Part shown: positions 1-12,026 of the stretch, one piece after another
Layout of the letters: each line of letters starts with the position of its first letter
Position numbering within the stretch: the first letter of the stretch is position 1
Source: Pogonophryne albipinna
Lineage: Eukaryota > Chordata > Actinopteri > Perciformes > Artedidraconidae
Direction: 5' to 3'
DNA length: 64,000 nt
NCBI GenBank assembly: GCA_028583405.1
Contig: CM053243.1
Coordinates: 25,822,524-25,886,523, forward strand
Made by a program: the position numbers and the translations under genes
Notes under the pieces: generated by a model
The model's database searches: none
Told to the model about the DNA's origin: nothing
What the model saw: only the letters and a program-made list of their open reading frames with translations

Positions 1-1724
1 CCAACAAGAATGCTGGCTCCGACAGACCGGTTATATATGGGATCAAATACTTATTTCCTCCACTGTATATACATGGCTGTAAAAGAGGTGACATATTAGA
101 AAATACAAATTGACTGTGTTGAATTTGAAGGGAAATGTTGAAAGAACATGAGGAGGTGGGGGAAGAAACACAGAGGCAGCAGGGACCCTCCCTTAGGTGA
201 AATGGAAATTCACAAGGTGTAATTTGCCAGCTGGGGAGACTTCAGACACAATCGTCACTTCTTCTGTCTGGCTTTCTGTCTCTTTCTTATAGATTACACA
301 TTTATGGAGGAAGATACTTTATCAACACATTTATCGATTTAAATGTTGAGGGACAGTTATAGTGTTCCTGTCTACTCAAAGAGGAACTGACATCATATTT
401 TAATGTTAAGGGCAAATCAGATGCTAATCTTCCTGTGAAATTCAAGTGAAAGGGCAAAAGTAGTCAGAAATACTTTTATCACCAATCATAACCTTGTGTA
501 CTTTCAATTCTTTGTTAAGCTGCTATTGTGGAAACCAGAAATGAAAGTGTGAATGCTTGTCCTTTGGAGCAAACATATCTTATGTGTTGTATCGAGTTAA
601 AAAAAAAATGTTCTCTGAGCTGAGCTCAGTGTTTCCACGTGGGCAGACCCACAGCTGATGTGATCTGATAGCGTTTCCGTTCTTTGTGCTTTGTGCGTGT
701 CCTCAAAGTGTGACGAAGATGTGTCGGAGATATGTAGTTTATTATAAACATCATTCCTAACAACTGTTTCAGACCAAAAGTATCGATTATGTTCACTCCT
801 AACAGAATGAAATGACTGAGAAACACTGTGAGTAACAAATCAGAAAGTCTTGAATCAAGATGTTGGTTTCCCCGACTAAAACCCCTGCAGCTAAAATAAG
901 CAAGTTCAAAGAAAGTGTGGGTGAGCTGGTTATGATTCAATTCCAAAAACTCCTTTAAATAAGCTAATTTCTCCTTTTTTTTATTAAACGAAAATCCACA
1001 TGAACAGATTCAACAAACCACGAATACTAAGACTAATGTAACAATTAAATGTTACTTTTTTGCTAATTCAACGTATAAAGTATTTATGTATGTATGTATA
1101 TCATTTCAATTTACTGATACTTTGTTCAACTCAAAAACAATTTTAACTTTAGTCACCAATTACAAATGAGATAATAAATCATTTTGTAGGTTAAGCTATC
1201 AGTTAGTGTTTAAAGAAAATATATCAATGTAAACCTTTATCAGCTGAAACTTTAAAGCAATTACCCATTAATGTATCACTAATGATAGTAATAATATAGG
1301 ATTCTGAAATTCTCAACACTTTTACCATTGACATGAACATATGTACACCAAATTCTGATATTCTGGCTTCTCCAATACACAAGTTTGGTGACAATCACCA
1401 ATATTAGTGAAAAATACAATGATAAAATTGTTTAATGCTTCCATTCCTGGTCAGGGATTTTATTAATTGATTATTAGATATGACCAAATGTCCCAATCAT
1501 GTCAAATGTGACAATGAAAGTCCCTTACAATAACAAGTGTCCAATTCATTGTATATGCCATTTACAGCTGCTCATGTAGCTAGAGTCGTCACAAAAAACA
1601 GCCTCCTGAGAAAAACTCCAAATCCTAAAATCACATCCAAAGACATCAATTATTAATGAGATTTCCTCAGTTAAACAAATGAGCAGCACTGACACCTAGT
1701 GGCGAAGGTCGACTTCTGCATCTT
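1..1724. other. Non-coding flank
   Basis: AT-rich sequence with no reading frame that looks like a conserved protein on either strand. No RNA gene or transposon terminus was recognised. It may contain distal regulatory DNA for the small candidate gene that follows. Confidence 0.5.
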
Positions 1725-1732
1725 TATAAAAA
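1725..1732 (+). promoter_or_regulatory. TATA box of small candidate gene
   Basis: TATAAAAA lies 62 bases before the first ATG of the frame at 1794. A start of transcription about 30 bases downstream (around 1755-1760) would give a 5' UTR of roughly 35-40 bases. The placement is inferred from the consensus only. Confidence 0.45.
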
Positions 1733-1793
1733 CACAAGTATAGACGCTTCAGATCACAACAGAGCAGTCAGTTGTTGAAGCAAACCGTGATAC

Positions 1794-2117
1794 ATGAGCA
1801 AACCTAGTTGGATCCGGAGTGTTGTAACTTCTATGACAGGGACTTTGATAATGAAGAAGACATTTCCTTCTGTCCTTCTTTATTTTCTGGTATTATATAA
1901 TACATCTGACAGTGAGCTAAACTGTTGCCCTGCAAAGGGAATAAGAGAAATCTCATACTGTCATACTGAATATAAGTGTTTGAAATGCTACGTATTAGTG
2001 CCTGTCTCTTTAAGCCCACCTCCAGAAAAGGCCAAGTCACAGGAAGGCCAAGTCACAGGAAGGCCAAGTCACAGGAAGGCCAAGTCGCAGGAAGTCCAAA
2101 TCTCAATAGCTTGTTGA
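1794..2117 (+). CDS. Possible small secreted Cys-containing peptide, family not recognised
   Basis: Open frame of 107 aa with in-frame Met at residues 1, 14 and 20. Starting at Met20 (position 1851) gives a good signal-peptide shape: Lys-Lys, then a hydrophobic stretch (FPSVLLYFLVLY), then a polar NTSDS segment. The mature part would begin ELNCC and carries five cysteines within about 25 residues (CC, then three single Cys). The rest is a charged tail encoded by a 16-bp tandem repeat. A TATA box (1725) and an AATAAA (2333) frame it, as expected of a short intronless gene. The CC pair recalls chemokines, but the later cysteine spacing does not fit, so no function is claimed. It could also be chance or one exon of a longer gene. 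Confidence 0.3.
   Translation: MSKPSWIRSVVTSMTGTLIMKKTFPSVLLYFLVLYNTSDSELNCCPAKGIREISYCHTEYKCLKCYVLVPVSLSPPPEKAKSQEGQVTGRPSHRKAKSQEVQISIAC
2025..2104 (+). repeat. 16-bp tandem repeat in the 3' part of the small ORF
   Basis: Three consecutive units of aggaaggccaagtcac (2041-2056, 2057-2072, 2073-2088, the last with one change) are flanked by degenerate units. Because 16 is not a multiple of 3, each unit is read in a different frame, so the peptide period is 16 residues per three units. Confidence 0.85.
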
Positions 2118-2332
2118 ATATAATGTTTTCTGAATAATACAATCCCACAGAAAACAGATTATGGTTGTCTTATTTCAGATTCAGTGGGTTGGTATTCACA
2201 CCAGTTGCTGCACAAGCACTGAAAAGTTCGTTTTTATTTTTGTCCCCTTTAATATTTGTGTAGGGTGTTTAAAAAATACAGTTTCTCACGAAGTGTCCCA
2301 GACACTAACTACAATGTTGCCCATAAAGTCAG

Positions 2333-2338
2333 AATAAA
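2333..2338 (+). terminator. Poly(A) signal for small candidate gene
   Basis: AATAAA lies 216 bases after the stop codon of the 1794-2117 frame. No other gene on this strand is close enough to use it. Confidence 0.35.
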
Positions 2339-2344
2339 ATATGT

Positions 2345-2960
2345 TTTAAAAGTGTATATCTTCTCAACCCTTTATCGCTCATTCTCTTCCAAACATATCA
2401 CAGTGAAAATTAAATAGGAATACAAAGAGGGAGGTGTCTGAAATCTGAATCATTCCAACTTTATAGGCAACAGTGTATAGCAACACAAAAGCTTTACATA
2501 AATGAAAACAGATATCATGGTGCATCTACTGACCAAGGACATCAGGAGGACCATTATTTAATGTCATTCTCACTTTCTTCCCTCATTTTCTGTCTGATCT
2601 CTCACCATCTACCATATAATTAGGGCAAACATACCTATAAGTCTAAAAAGGTGAATGATGAAAATGTTGCTAAAAGTGTGTGGGAGTATTTTGTCCAGAA
2701 GAACAAGCAGAGGAAACAGCATTAAAGTGCAACGCTGATTTGAAGATTAATGAGTAACTTTGTATGTAACCCTCTGAGGTTAATGTTCTGTTGAATCTTG
2801 CAGGTAATACAGCCGTCTGAGCACAAAGGAAATCACCTTTCATTGGTTGCAGACTGCTATGATCGAAACTATTGCTTAGATGTTAATATATATGTTCATA
2901 GGAAGGAGTGTGTGTGTGTTGCAATCAGAGAGAGAGAGCGAGAGAGAGAGTTCTTACAAC
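2345..2960. other. Intergenic, no gene seen
   Basis: AT-rich sequence with a short TG run and a GA run near 2908-2950. These lie just upstream of the proposed 5' UTR exon of the GPCR gene. Confidence 0.4.
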
Positions 2961-3028
2961 ACCAGTAGGCACTCCTTCCTACTTTATCTCCAGCCCCATT
3001 CCTCCTCAACGCAAGGCAAATAAAGCAG
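2960..3028 (+). other. Probable 5' UTR exon of the GPCR gene
   Basis: A strong donor (AGCAG|GTAAGAAG) follows position 3028, and a clear acceptor (GTGTTTCAG) ends at 3869, just before the coding ATG at 3891. This implies a leader exon ending at 3028 and an 841-base intron. The left edge of the exon is a guess. Confidence 0.4.
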
Positions 3029-3890
3029 GTAAGAAGCATTTTTTTTAAATTGACATCCAAATGATTTGAAGCAGCTTTTTAACACAGACTTTCAAACAGA
3101 GATCTTAAGTCATTAATGTATTCGTCGATGTAGATTATGGAAATCTGCTTTTAATCAGATAACCACGGCTGCTATCAGTAACTTAGGCACAGGTAAGTGG
3201 TTCTGCTACTGTGCGGAGGCTAAAGAGTGTTCTCATTCCAGCTGCATGCAAACAGGCCCGGTCTAGATGTGCTGGCCCTGAGGCCGCAGAAAAAATATAG
3301 GAGATGACTTTCTCTGTGATGATTGCTGCTAATACATCACCTGGCACAAGTCTTGCAAGTCTGTGTATGTGAATGCTTGTATTGTGGGGACTAAGACAAC
3401 ATAGAGGTCGTGCACATCCAAAAACCGCAGGGGCTGGATTTATGTCAGACAGAAATTAAAACATTATCAAAGGTCCACACAAAGTAGCTCCCTCAAATGC
3501 AGTTTATTTGCACATCCAAACAAGATTTGAGGCTACATGCTCTTATTGCGCTTTGGGACTCCCATTTTTGGACAAAATGTGAATGAAAGTTTTCAGGGTA
3601 AATATGTGGTAGTAATGGTTATGGTTCTCAGCAATGAAACCCTTAGAAAACATAAGGAAGGAAGTCTGTGGGTTGTCGTGTGATGTTGACATCAGTCTGC
3701 TTATGTTTAAGACAGACATTTGAAATTCATATGCAATCATGCATGTTACATAAATCATACAATAAAAAAGGTGTTTTAATTTTGTGACATTTAATATTTT
3801 TTGTAAAATTTCAGAAAAGAAAACAAATCTTTGCAACTGTATCATCAACAAATGTTTACTGTGTTTCAGCGCAAGACCTCAGTGGCCAAT

Positions 3891-5465
3891 ATGAATGGGA
3901 CTGTCCATGCAGGAATCAGCCCCAACACCAGCAACTCATGGCAGGTGGAGGCAGTTAGGGGCATCCAAATGGCAGCTACTCTGGTTATCTTCCTGGTGAG
4001 CAATCCTTTAATAAAACTGTACACTACTACTGCACATAGCGCTAGAAGACACTGAATAAGGGGCTGCTAAATAGGACATATAATAATAGTTTCGATAATC
4101 TGTTGATTAGGAAGTTTGCAGGTGAGAAAACACAACATGCTCACTAGACTGTGATTTGCAAACGTATTCTTGTATGTACTGTATGTGTTTTTAAATTAAG
4201 AGTTAGATGATGAGTTGATGATGCCACTCTCATATCTGTACGATTAATATGTATTAAAAAATATCAAACTTTCCCTTGTTCCGCATCAGCTCATTTCCAT
4301 TTGGAGTCTATTTCTTGGAGAGAGGCAGTCATTTCCTGGAGTTATTTTTAATGCTAAGTAAAGCTTAAAGGCTGTAGGTTTCGATGACATGAGAGTGATG
4401 TCGATATTTTTGTAAAATGAAATAAAACAAACAAGATTATTCCCTGTATTATGTCTGTTACTCTAAGGCTTTCGTCCTAAATGTGCCTGGTTTTCGTGGT
4501 GTCTCTAGGTTGGCGTTCCTCTGAATGGGCTGGTGGTTTGGACACTTGGACTGCGGCATAATCGTCACCTGGCACGCAGAGGCAGCTGTGAGGAGACGCG
4601 TGCTGCCAGCAGTTTCAGGATTTATGTCCTGAACCTAGCCCTGGCTGACCTGGTGCTGCTCCTGCGCACCCCCATAATGTTGGGCTACGTGGCTCACAAC
4701 TACAGCTGGCCGTTCGGCCTAGTCTTCTGCCAGCTGGTCATGTTCCTGCGAGGCCTGGGCTTGTACGCCTCTGCCTTCCTCCTCTGTGCTGTGGCCCTGG
4801 AGCGATGCCTGTGTCTGCTGAAGCCGGTGTGGGCTCGCCTGCGACGCCCCTCCTGGGCTGTTCCTCTGGCCTGTGGCCTCATATGGCTGTTAGCCACCAT
4901 CTTCTCTGCCCCCTACCTCCACACTGCTGTGCTGATCGACGTTAACGGGACACTCCATTGCAGAGAGAGCGGGAACTTTGACATTGGGCTGTTTGTCACA
5001 GAAACAATAGCAGGTTTCATCTTGCCCCAGCTGGTGTTCCTGGGAAGCAACCTGGCTGTTGTGCTCACCATTCAGCAAGCAGTGCCCTTAACACCGACAT
5101 CCTCCAGCCCTTCCAATGCCCGCAGGATGACCAGAATGTACCACGTGCTCTTTGCCACCATGCTCCTCTTCCTCACCTGCTGGGTGCCATATTTTGTTTG
5201 TCGGTTCCTGCGGGCCTTGGCCGTGGGGCGCCCTGAACGATTGACACTGTATATCCAAGCATCTTGGGGCGTATACGTATCTCTGTTCCTGGTGTACATC
5301 AAGTCCGCTCTCAACCCGGTGCTGTACGTGTTCGCTGCCCGAGGCTTAAGTCGTGCCATCAAAGCTTCAGTTGTCTCCACCCTAGAAAGACTTTTCAATG
5401 ATGACTCTTCAGAGTCATTTCGAAGGAAGTCACTTAAAAACTCTCTTAAAAACTCACAGATGTAG
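3891..5465 (+). CDS. ptgdr2: Chemoattractant-type class A GPCR, probably prostaglandin D2 receptor 2-like
   Basis: Coding exons 3891-3995 and 4509-5465 join in phase 0 to give 353 aa. The N-terminus has Asn-x-Thr/Ser glycosylation sites. Seven hydrophobic segments follow. TM1 reads across the splice (VGVPLNGLVVW, with the conserved Asn). TM2 has LNLALADLVLLL. TM3 begins after FCQLV and ends in LERCLCL, so the DRY triplet is ERC, close to the DRC of human PTGDR2. ECL2 has a disulfide-competent HCRES, TM6 has CWVPYF, and TM7 ends NPVLYVF. The tail (LERLFNDDSSESFRRKS) resembles the LE-D-DS tail of PTGDR2 and formyl-peptide receptors. These receptors couple lipid or peptide chemoattractants to Gi at the plasma membrane. 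Nearby mrpl16 shares human 11q12 with PTGDR2, which supports the call. Another chemoattractant-receptor paralogue remains possible. ATG 3891 is chosen because it is the first one after the acceptor. Confidence 0.7.
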
Positions 5466-5503
5466 CCAGGAGGTCAAAAATGAATTAATGTTGTAGTTTT
5501 TAT

Positions 5504-5509
5504 ATTAAA
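5504..5509 (+). terminator. Candidate poly(A) signal of the GPCR gene
   Basis: ATTAAA lies 39 bases after the stop codon. Further AT-rich sequence follows, so a longer 3' UTR cannot be excluded. Confidence 0.3.
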
Positions 5510-6616
5510 ACCAGACATTTCTTTGGTTTTTTTAAAATTAGAAATCTCTTTACTGGTGGGTTTCTCCATTTGCTCATACCCACCAAAAATGAGTTGTGTA
5601 AATAAGACAAGGACAGTTTTTAGGTGAAGTTACTGCTAACCAATTAGCCACGGCAAATGGACAAATAAGTCAATAGCATTAATATTACACTCCTTGTATG
5701 TAAATATGTGATCTTGATAGATTTGACCATAAGAATAATTTCAATTTTTTTTGCAATGTCAAAAGCAATTGCGTTTTTTTAACGTTATTTTTATTAAAAT
5801 GGTCTTAGCTGGGTCATAGTTTGATAATAGTACCACATCTCAGCTCCTCATGAAACACACTTTTCCTGGAAAGGTGATTCCTCCTCCTGGTTTGATTTAA
5901 ATTCTTGGATCAATGGTTCCAGAAACTGGTTTGAGATTTCAGAGACAGAGAGCGTATCTCCCAGGAATTGACAAATAGGAGCGATACATCTTTCATCAGA
6001 CACTGACACAAGCCTGGTTCCTCAACTGTCAGCTGAGAACAAGAAGATATATGACTGCAGGTGTCATCAGTGAAATTACATGACTGAAGACTCCAGAAAT
6101 GCTGCTTCTGTTACAGCACGCTGAAGGCAGGGTCATAATTGGGCATAAAAATGAATTCATGAATCATCTTGTCGATTAGTTTCTTGGGCAGGGAACACTT
6201 TGATGGTAAATAACGAGCCGAATGAACCCAGGATTATTTCAATGCCAATTTCCTAGCCCCAGGAGAGTCTTTGTTAACCTTTGGATTCCTCCAAGATGAC
6301 TCACCGTTAAGCTTGCTCATACTACCTCTGCTATGTTTCAATGAATGTTATCTTATCAGAATCAATATTGAATCAGATCCATCAACATGATCACCTCCTG
6401 CTCTATAGACTAAACACCTCATACTGAGCAGGAAGTGAACATGTTGCAGGAAGATCCTCTTATGGTGAATGCACCACTAACATGTCTGACTTGACTTCAG
6501 TTATTCACAGATAGCTTTATGTGTTTTTTGTTCAAACTATATTATATATTCTGTCATTGTTGACAAAAGGGATGAATGGTCATGCTTTAAATGTGTTTAA
6601 TTCCTACATTAAAATG

Positions 6617-7089
6617 TTAAAGGTCCCCTATTATACTGTTTTTCATCAATATATAATAGACCTCAGATATATACAAAACATGTCTCAGATCATGCATTGT
6701 AGCATCCCATAATCCCCTCTGTTTCAGCCCTGTTTCAAAAGGGTTGATTCTCTGTCTGTTACTTTAGATGAAAATAAGGAGCCCCTCCCCACGCCCCTCT
6801 GAGAGATATTTGGTTAAAAAGAACAATGGTGCTCTAGGAGGAGATTCAGGTGATAAGGTGTGGGGGGGGGGGGGGGGGGGATTACCTTGGTTGGTTATTG
6901 GCTAATGGTTACACAAGCCAAAAAAATCGTTCAGCTCGTCTTCAGACAGGTTTTTATATAAATGGATCAGGACAAAATATGAGAGAATCTTTTTTCCTGA
7001 AACTTTCAGAATCTCTTTACACAGAGGGGACACATGTTTATGTATAAAAGACATGAAAAAGTGGATTTTGCATAATAGGTGACCTTTAA
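6617..7089. mobile_element. TTAA-flanked MITE, family A copy 1
   Basis: Begins TTAA then AGGTCCCCTATTATAC and ends with the inverted form (ATAATAGGTGACCT) followed by TTAA, so both ends carry the TTAA duplication. It is non-coding. A close relative lies at 51401-51880. TTAA targets are used by Kolobok and piggyBac superfamilies, and termini alone do not decide between them. Confidence 0.8.
6862..6880 (+). repeat. Poly-G run of 19
   Basis: An unbroken run of 19 G inside the family A element. The homologous place in the copy at 51401-51880 has only a short G-rich stretch (ggtgggtggttggtg), so the run expanded after insertion or its length is an assembly artefact. Confidence 0.9.
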
Positions 7090-7757
7090 TGAACAAAAGT
7101 CAATTAGTTGTTTTTAATTATATCTGATCATACAGTCATAGCATTAACTCATGTCTCTAAGGTTCTGATTATGGATATCAAGTCACTCTTTATTTGCTGT
7201 TACAGTATTTCTTTAATGAAGTTTATGTGTTATGTTATTTAGGCTCAAACGATGAATAAAGAGAATTTGGACTTTCTATGAAAAAAAGAAAAAAACGTAA
7301 AATGCTTCGACAGCGAATTCTTGCACACTTCAGATGGGGAATGGTTAAGGTGTACACTGTATACCATATGACCGCAAAATGATTCAATTCCGGTTTCAAT
7401 GGAGACTTTAGATGTATATCATGCCTCCCCATCTCTCCCCGTTTCCTCTCTGACTCTGTACTGGCAGCTTTACAATAAAGACAAAATGTTAAAGAAACCT
7501 TATGATGTAGTCTTAAAGAACCACACAGATTACATTTCTTTCTGCAGGCGTTTCTCTCTTTGTGTTTCCATTGCTGCAGTTAGACTTTTTTCTAGTTCTT
7601 CACATATTTGCCACATTTTTTGCGCCACGTTATTTTTGCAGGTGTTTAACCACCACAAAAAGTAGAACTGAGTAATATTAGCACAGGAAAAATAATGCGT
7701 ACACACTTCTTCTTCTTCTTCTTACATGTATACATATCCTTAACATTTCAGACCTGT

Positions 7758-10700
7758 CTAAGAAGATGGTGCACTACTGATGTGGGCGGAGCCAGGGTTG
7801 AACAGCTGATTGGCTTGTCTCTGTGCCTGCAGAAGAAGCGCTTGAGTACCCTCAGTAGTCTCTGATTCCTGCAGGATTTCTCCAAGTTTGCGGGCAGTGG
7901 CTTCAGAGTCACTTTCTGGTATAATTTTTCTCAATCGAGCCTGAGGAAAACCAAAACATGTGTGATTTTGTTTAAACGATATGTATTAAGACAGTTTTGT
8001 AAAAATGTATCTCTGACGCAACAGAAGCACATTTGTTCTCTCTCTGCATTTCGTAAGACAGATTTCATATCTTGTTGCCCAACACAGAACATGTTAAGAC
8101 TTTCCTGTAGCATAGAGAAGTGCCCACTCAGACATTTTGACAACGTCTTATTCAAAGGAAAAAGTGTCAAACAATAAGTGAAGCTTGTGAAAACAGCTAT
8201 TGTGCAACAGGAACAAGTCAAAGCTGATACTAGATTTCATGAATGTGCTCCCCACCGTTGCTCACCTCTAATGTTGATTCATCTTTTTGTGAAGGGAGGG
8301 AGGGAAGGTTGAGATTTGAATGTTCAGCTATCTGTTGGATCTGCATGAACACAAAGAAGGAGAATTGGACTGCATGAGAAAAGATTTACATATTTGTATC
8401 TAATAGATGAGGCGAAGGAAAAAGGCATGCTGCAAATGTCTGCTTATATTCTATAGAGTATATCATAAAAACAGATCTCACACAGTCATTTCCTGCTAAT
8501 GCTAACCCATTATGTCGGCTTCCACAGAACAGCCACATTTCAACATGCTGTTCACTTCTGATCGACAGGCTGATATGGAGAAATGCAGTTAACCACTTAT
8601 TTTTCTCCATCACCTATTTTACTGAAACAGCCTGATTAATGTTGTAATGTTTTTTTTGTTAAAATGTCTTTGTACAGCACTTACATTAGAGTTAATGGTG
8701 CTATAATACATCAGATGTAACACTGTAGGCCAGAAGTTGGATGAATAAAAAGGAAGCTACACCAATAATTTCTCATTTGTGTTTCAATAACAGCTGAAAT
8801 GATTTGTGGATTGTCAGAAATAAAGTTGGCAATTATTTGTGATTAATAATTTCAATCATTTTTCAAGCAGAAATAGTGAAACAGTATCTGAATGCAGCAT
8901 CTTATAATCAGAGGTTTCCTGGTTTTCTTTGACACAAAGCATTGTAAACTAATTTTGGGGCCATTTGGCATTTTAGTCAAACAAAACAAGTTGTTTGATT
9001 CTGTGAACTATACAATTTCCATGTGTAAGACTAGGGTATTATATATTAATACAAAGAAAACATCTGCAGATTAATCGATATAGATAAAAATCAGTTGCTG
9101 CAGCTCCAGTTTCATGCCTTCAAATTAAAACAATAAGGAATTCTTAGCTGCTTTAAAGGGGACCTATCATAAAAAAATGCACTTTTTATACATAAATATG
9201 TGTCCCCGGTGTGTCAGGGAACTCACGCAGCGTCAGAAAATAAAACCCTCTCTTTTCCTCCGTACCCAAATCTCTAAAAACGGGGCTACAACGGAGCTGA
9301 TCCAGATTTGCGTCCGATATGAAGTCAAATCGGCAATGCAGACCCACAGCACTATCAGAAAGTTGCTATCAGAAACAATGCCCGACTGTTTTGGACGTAA
9401 TATGGTCGGTGTTTACATTAGCATCGCTAACACTCAGAGCTAACCTGTACTGCACAGAGCACGTGTGTGAAGAAGCAGGAAGTAAAAAGGAACTCACCTT
9501 GTGGTATAACCGGCAAGAGAGAAAGCCTTTGAGCTCCATACTGTTTCAGAAATAATCCTTGATAATCCATGATATGGCATTTCATCACGGCAGTATTTAG
9601 TTTAGGCAGTAGCTGCCGGGTCCCGCATGAGCTCAGCCCCCACCTTTTTTATTTATCTTTTATCAATTTTTTTTTTTTTAAAGCTATATACCCAAAATCA
9701 GCACTTTTGAAACAGGAAGTGAAATGGAGGGATATGAGGCATGGCTAGAATGGTTGATCTGTTTGGTATTTTGAGCAAAACACTTCATAGACAGGTTTTT
9801 TATATATTTGTATATATATCTGAGACCTATGCTATTGCCTAAAAATAGCATGATAGGTGCACTTTAAGTTAGTAACAATGAGTTATAAAATAAAGAAATA
9901 AAGATATAAAAATAACCGTCTTTTTACAGCTCAGGACACAAAGACATTTCATAAAATAAAATACATCTGTATGCTGGCACCTCTTTAGCTTTCTCCTCCT
10001 CCTCCTCCACCTGCTCCCTCAGCACGCTGCATGTGTTCTGCAGAGAGTCGGCCTGTTCTTCCGTCTTCTCCAGAGCACGGACCACAGATCTCAGGTTTTC
10101 CTGAAAACACAACAAGACATCATGTAACGCAATAACAGACATTTACATTTATATTTCAGATAAATTAATGCACTGAAATACCCAAACATTATGTATTTTC
10201 AAGGCAGATGGACGACATTGCTTTAAGGTTTATTGCATATAGGACTGAAGCTTACAATTATCTTCATAAATGATGTGATTATTTATTCCATAATCAATTT
10301 ATAATTTAGTCATGTAGCCACAACCTATTTAAAAATGACCCTCCTTGCATATCCCAGTGAGGTAAACTAGATTAGATATCAAGAGCTGAACATGTTTTGC
10401 TTTTTTAATTCTTTAAGAAATAACTTGTAATGCTGTCCATGTATTTCCAATCAAACATATACATCGACTAATAGTTTCAGCACCAACTGAAAAGTAAATT
10501 AAATTAAGGTTTACATTTTTAAAATATTCCAGCCTCTTCACCAGACTCCAGTGTTTCTCACCTCCATTGTGCTCAGGGTCTTCTTCCCCACCCCTGACTT
10601 CTTGGCCTCCTCTTGGTGGCTCTGAGAAAAACACTCATTTTGTTTCTGCACTGGAACTTTGAGCTCTGCACATTTAGCAAGAAACCTAAAAAAAAGTTAG

Positions 10701-12026
10701 GGAAATATGTAAGCACCTGTAATTACAAGATACCAGGCACATGAAATTCATTTTTATCCTTATTTCCGAATAATTTCTCACCTGCTTTTAATTATGTTTA
10801 GATGTTCCCGGCACTCTTTCTTCTCTTTCCGCCTCAAAGCAATAGTTGCTCTGGGAAAACAGGACAAGAAGATAAAGATGTTGACCATTTATTCTGCTGT
10901 ATTTCAAATGCCTCATAGTCTTTAGGGGGAAATGGCTGGCTTCAATTATTATTATTATTCAACGCACTAGACCACTGCGCCACAGCCTCCCCTAGCTATA
11001 TATTTTAAGCTGATACCTATCCCACCTTTATCAATATTTGAAAGTTTAAAAAACCTAATGACAATTAATCAAATGGTCTGTGATCTCTGGCTAACAAATA
11101 ATGTAAAAGGTGAATTCTTTTCTAAAAGAACCTCATACATAGTTGGCATTTCTGTACTTAAATCTATTGTTAATCGAGTCGTCACTAGGCTTATTCTTCA
11201 CCAATACTGACATGCCAGCAACAAACTGGCCCGTTTATCAATATAACTCTAGGCACAATAAATAAACAAAAAAATGTAAAGTTAAAATATGTCTCAGACT
11301 GTAAACCATAACTGATAACTATTGATAAAATCTATAATTGATTGTGTAATTACATTACATGTTACTTGTTAGATGCCTTTATCCAATGCGAATTACATAC
11401 TCAATACTGTGGCCAATCCCCACAGGAGCACGCCTCCCAATCCAATCAATAGTTTTTCTACATAAATAAGAAAATACTACTTTTTAAGGGTAACACTCAG
11501 GAGTAGTAAGCTGTAAAACAACACAGTGAAACTCACAGTATGGACAAATCCATCATGTTTTCCAGAGCAATGATGGAGGATGCTGGCATCGACCTCCACT
11601 TTTCCTCTCCTTTGACTTTGTGAGGGACTGAAGGTGAGACCTCAGCTATTTCAGGACACAAACAGGAACAACACAATGACAAGAGAAAGTAACAACATTG
11701 CATTAGGCTTGTTTTGTGGGCTGAAACGTATTTATATTCAACATCTGAAGAGACATGACATCACATTGTGCTATGAAGGGTTTTTCTAACCTTTCCTCTT
11801 CTTGGCTGCTTTTGGCTGGGTGCTCTTGCCACTGGGCTTTGGGTCCTACACACACATTGTTGACGTTAACAGGAGACTGCTGACAGGAGCCAACATCAGC
11901 TGGAGTATTAACTGATCTTACCTGATGCTCTGCTGATTTTTGTTCCGTCCTCTGGTCAGGTTTTTTATTTTTCTTCATGTTAGGTGTTTTTGTAGCGGCC
12001 TGGTTAGAGCCTCTTACAGGCTTCAT
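7758..12026 (-). CDS. cenpq: Centromere protein Q
   Basis: Eight exons on the minus strand: 12026-11922, 11845-11791, 11645-11537, 10850-10782, 10685-10562, 10100-9981, 8340-8266, 7940-7758. All splice phases agree and give 279 aa (human about 268). Residues 1-55 are basic and probably disordered. Next comes [17 protein letters not shown], matching the start of the human CENP-Q helical region, then a coiled coil ([40 protein letters not shown]) and the [10 protein letters not shown] and [10 protein letters not shown] segments. CENP-Q belongs to the CENP-O/P/Q/U/R subcomplex of the inner kinetochore and acts in chromosome attachment in mitosis. Intron 6 carries a TTAA element (9153-9867). The identification rests on spaced motifs, since this family diverges fast, but their order and spacing fit throughout. 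Confidence 0.85.
9153..9867. mobile_element. TTAA-flanked element, family B copy 1
   Basis: Starts TTAA AGGGGACCTATCAT and ends ATGATAGGTGCACT TTAA, in intron 6 of cenpq. It shares internal sequence (gtgtccccggtgtgtcaggg and the following 60 bases) with the element at 53672-54196 and, reversed, with 52350-52887. About 715 bp, with no intact transposase. Confidence 0.8.
10960..10994 (-). mobile_element. tRNA-derived SINE fragment
   Basis: Read on the minus strand, this stretch contains TGGCGCAGTGGTCTAG, which resembles a tRNA A-box region as found at the head of tRNA-derived SINEs. It is followed by ATT repeats. Only a head fragment is visible, in intron 3 of cenpq. Confidence 0.45.
11352..11445. 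repeat. Dispersed fish repeat fragment
   Basis: Contains a degenerate form of a repeat that I remember as common in fish genomes (ttagatgcctttatccaatg, then gcgaattaca). In intron 3 of cenpq. The family name is not certain. Confidence 0.45.

Larger units (their letters stand above)
5510..7757. other. Intergenic region and cenpq 3' flank
   Basis: No conserved reading frame was found on either strand. It holds the TTAA-flanked element at 6617-7089. The right part should include the 3' UTR of cenpq (minus strand), for which a candidate AATAAA lies on the minus strand at 7189-7194. Confidence 0.5.

Noticed and set aside
1794..2117. CC chemokine identity for the small secreted ORF
   Set aside because: Only the adjacent cysteine pair fits. 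The third and fourth cysteines are too close and no chemokine core strand motif is present.
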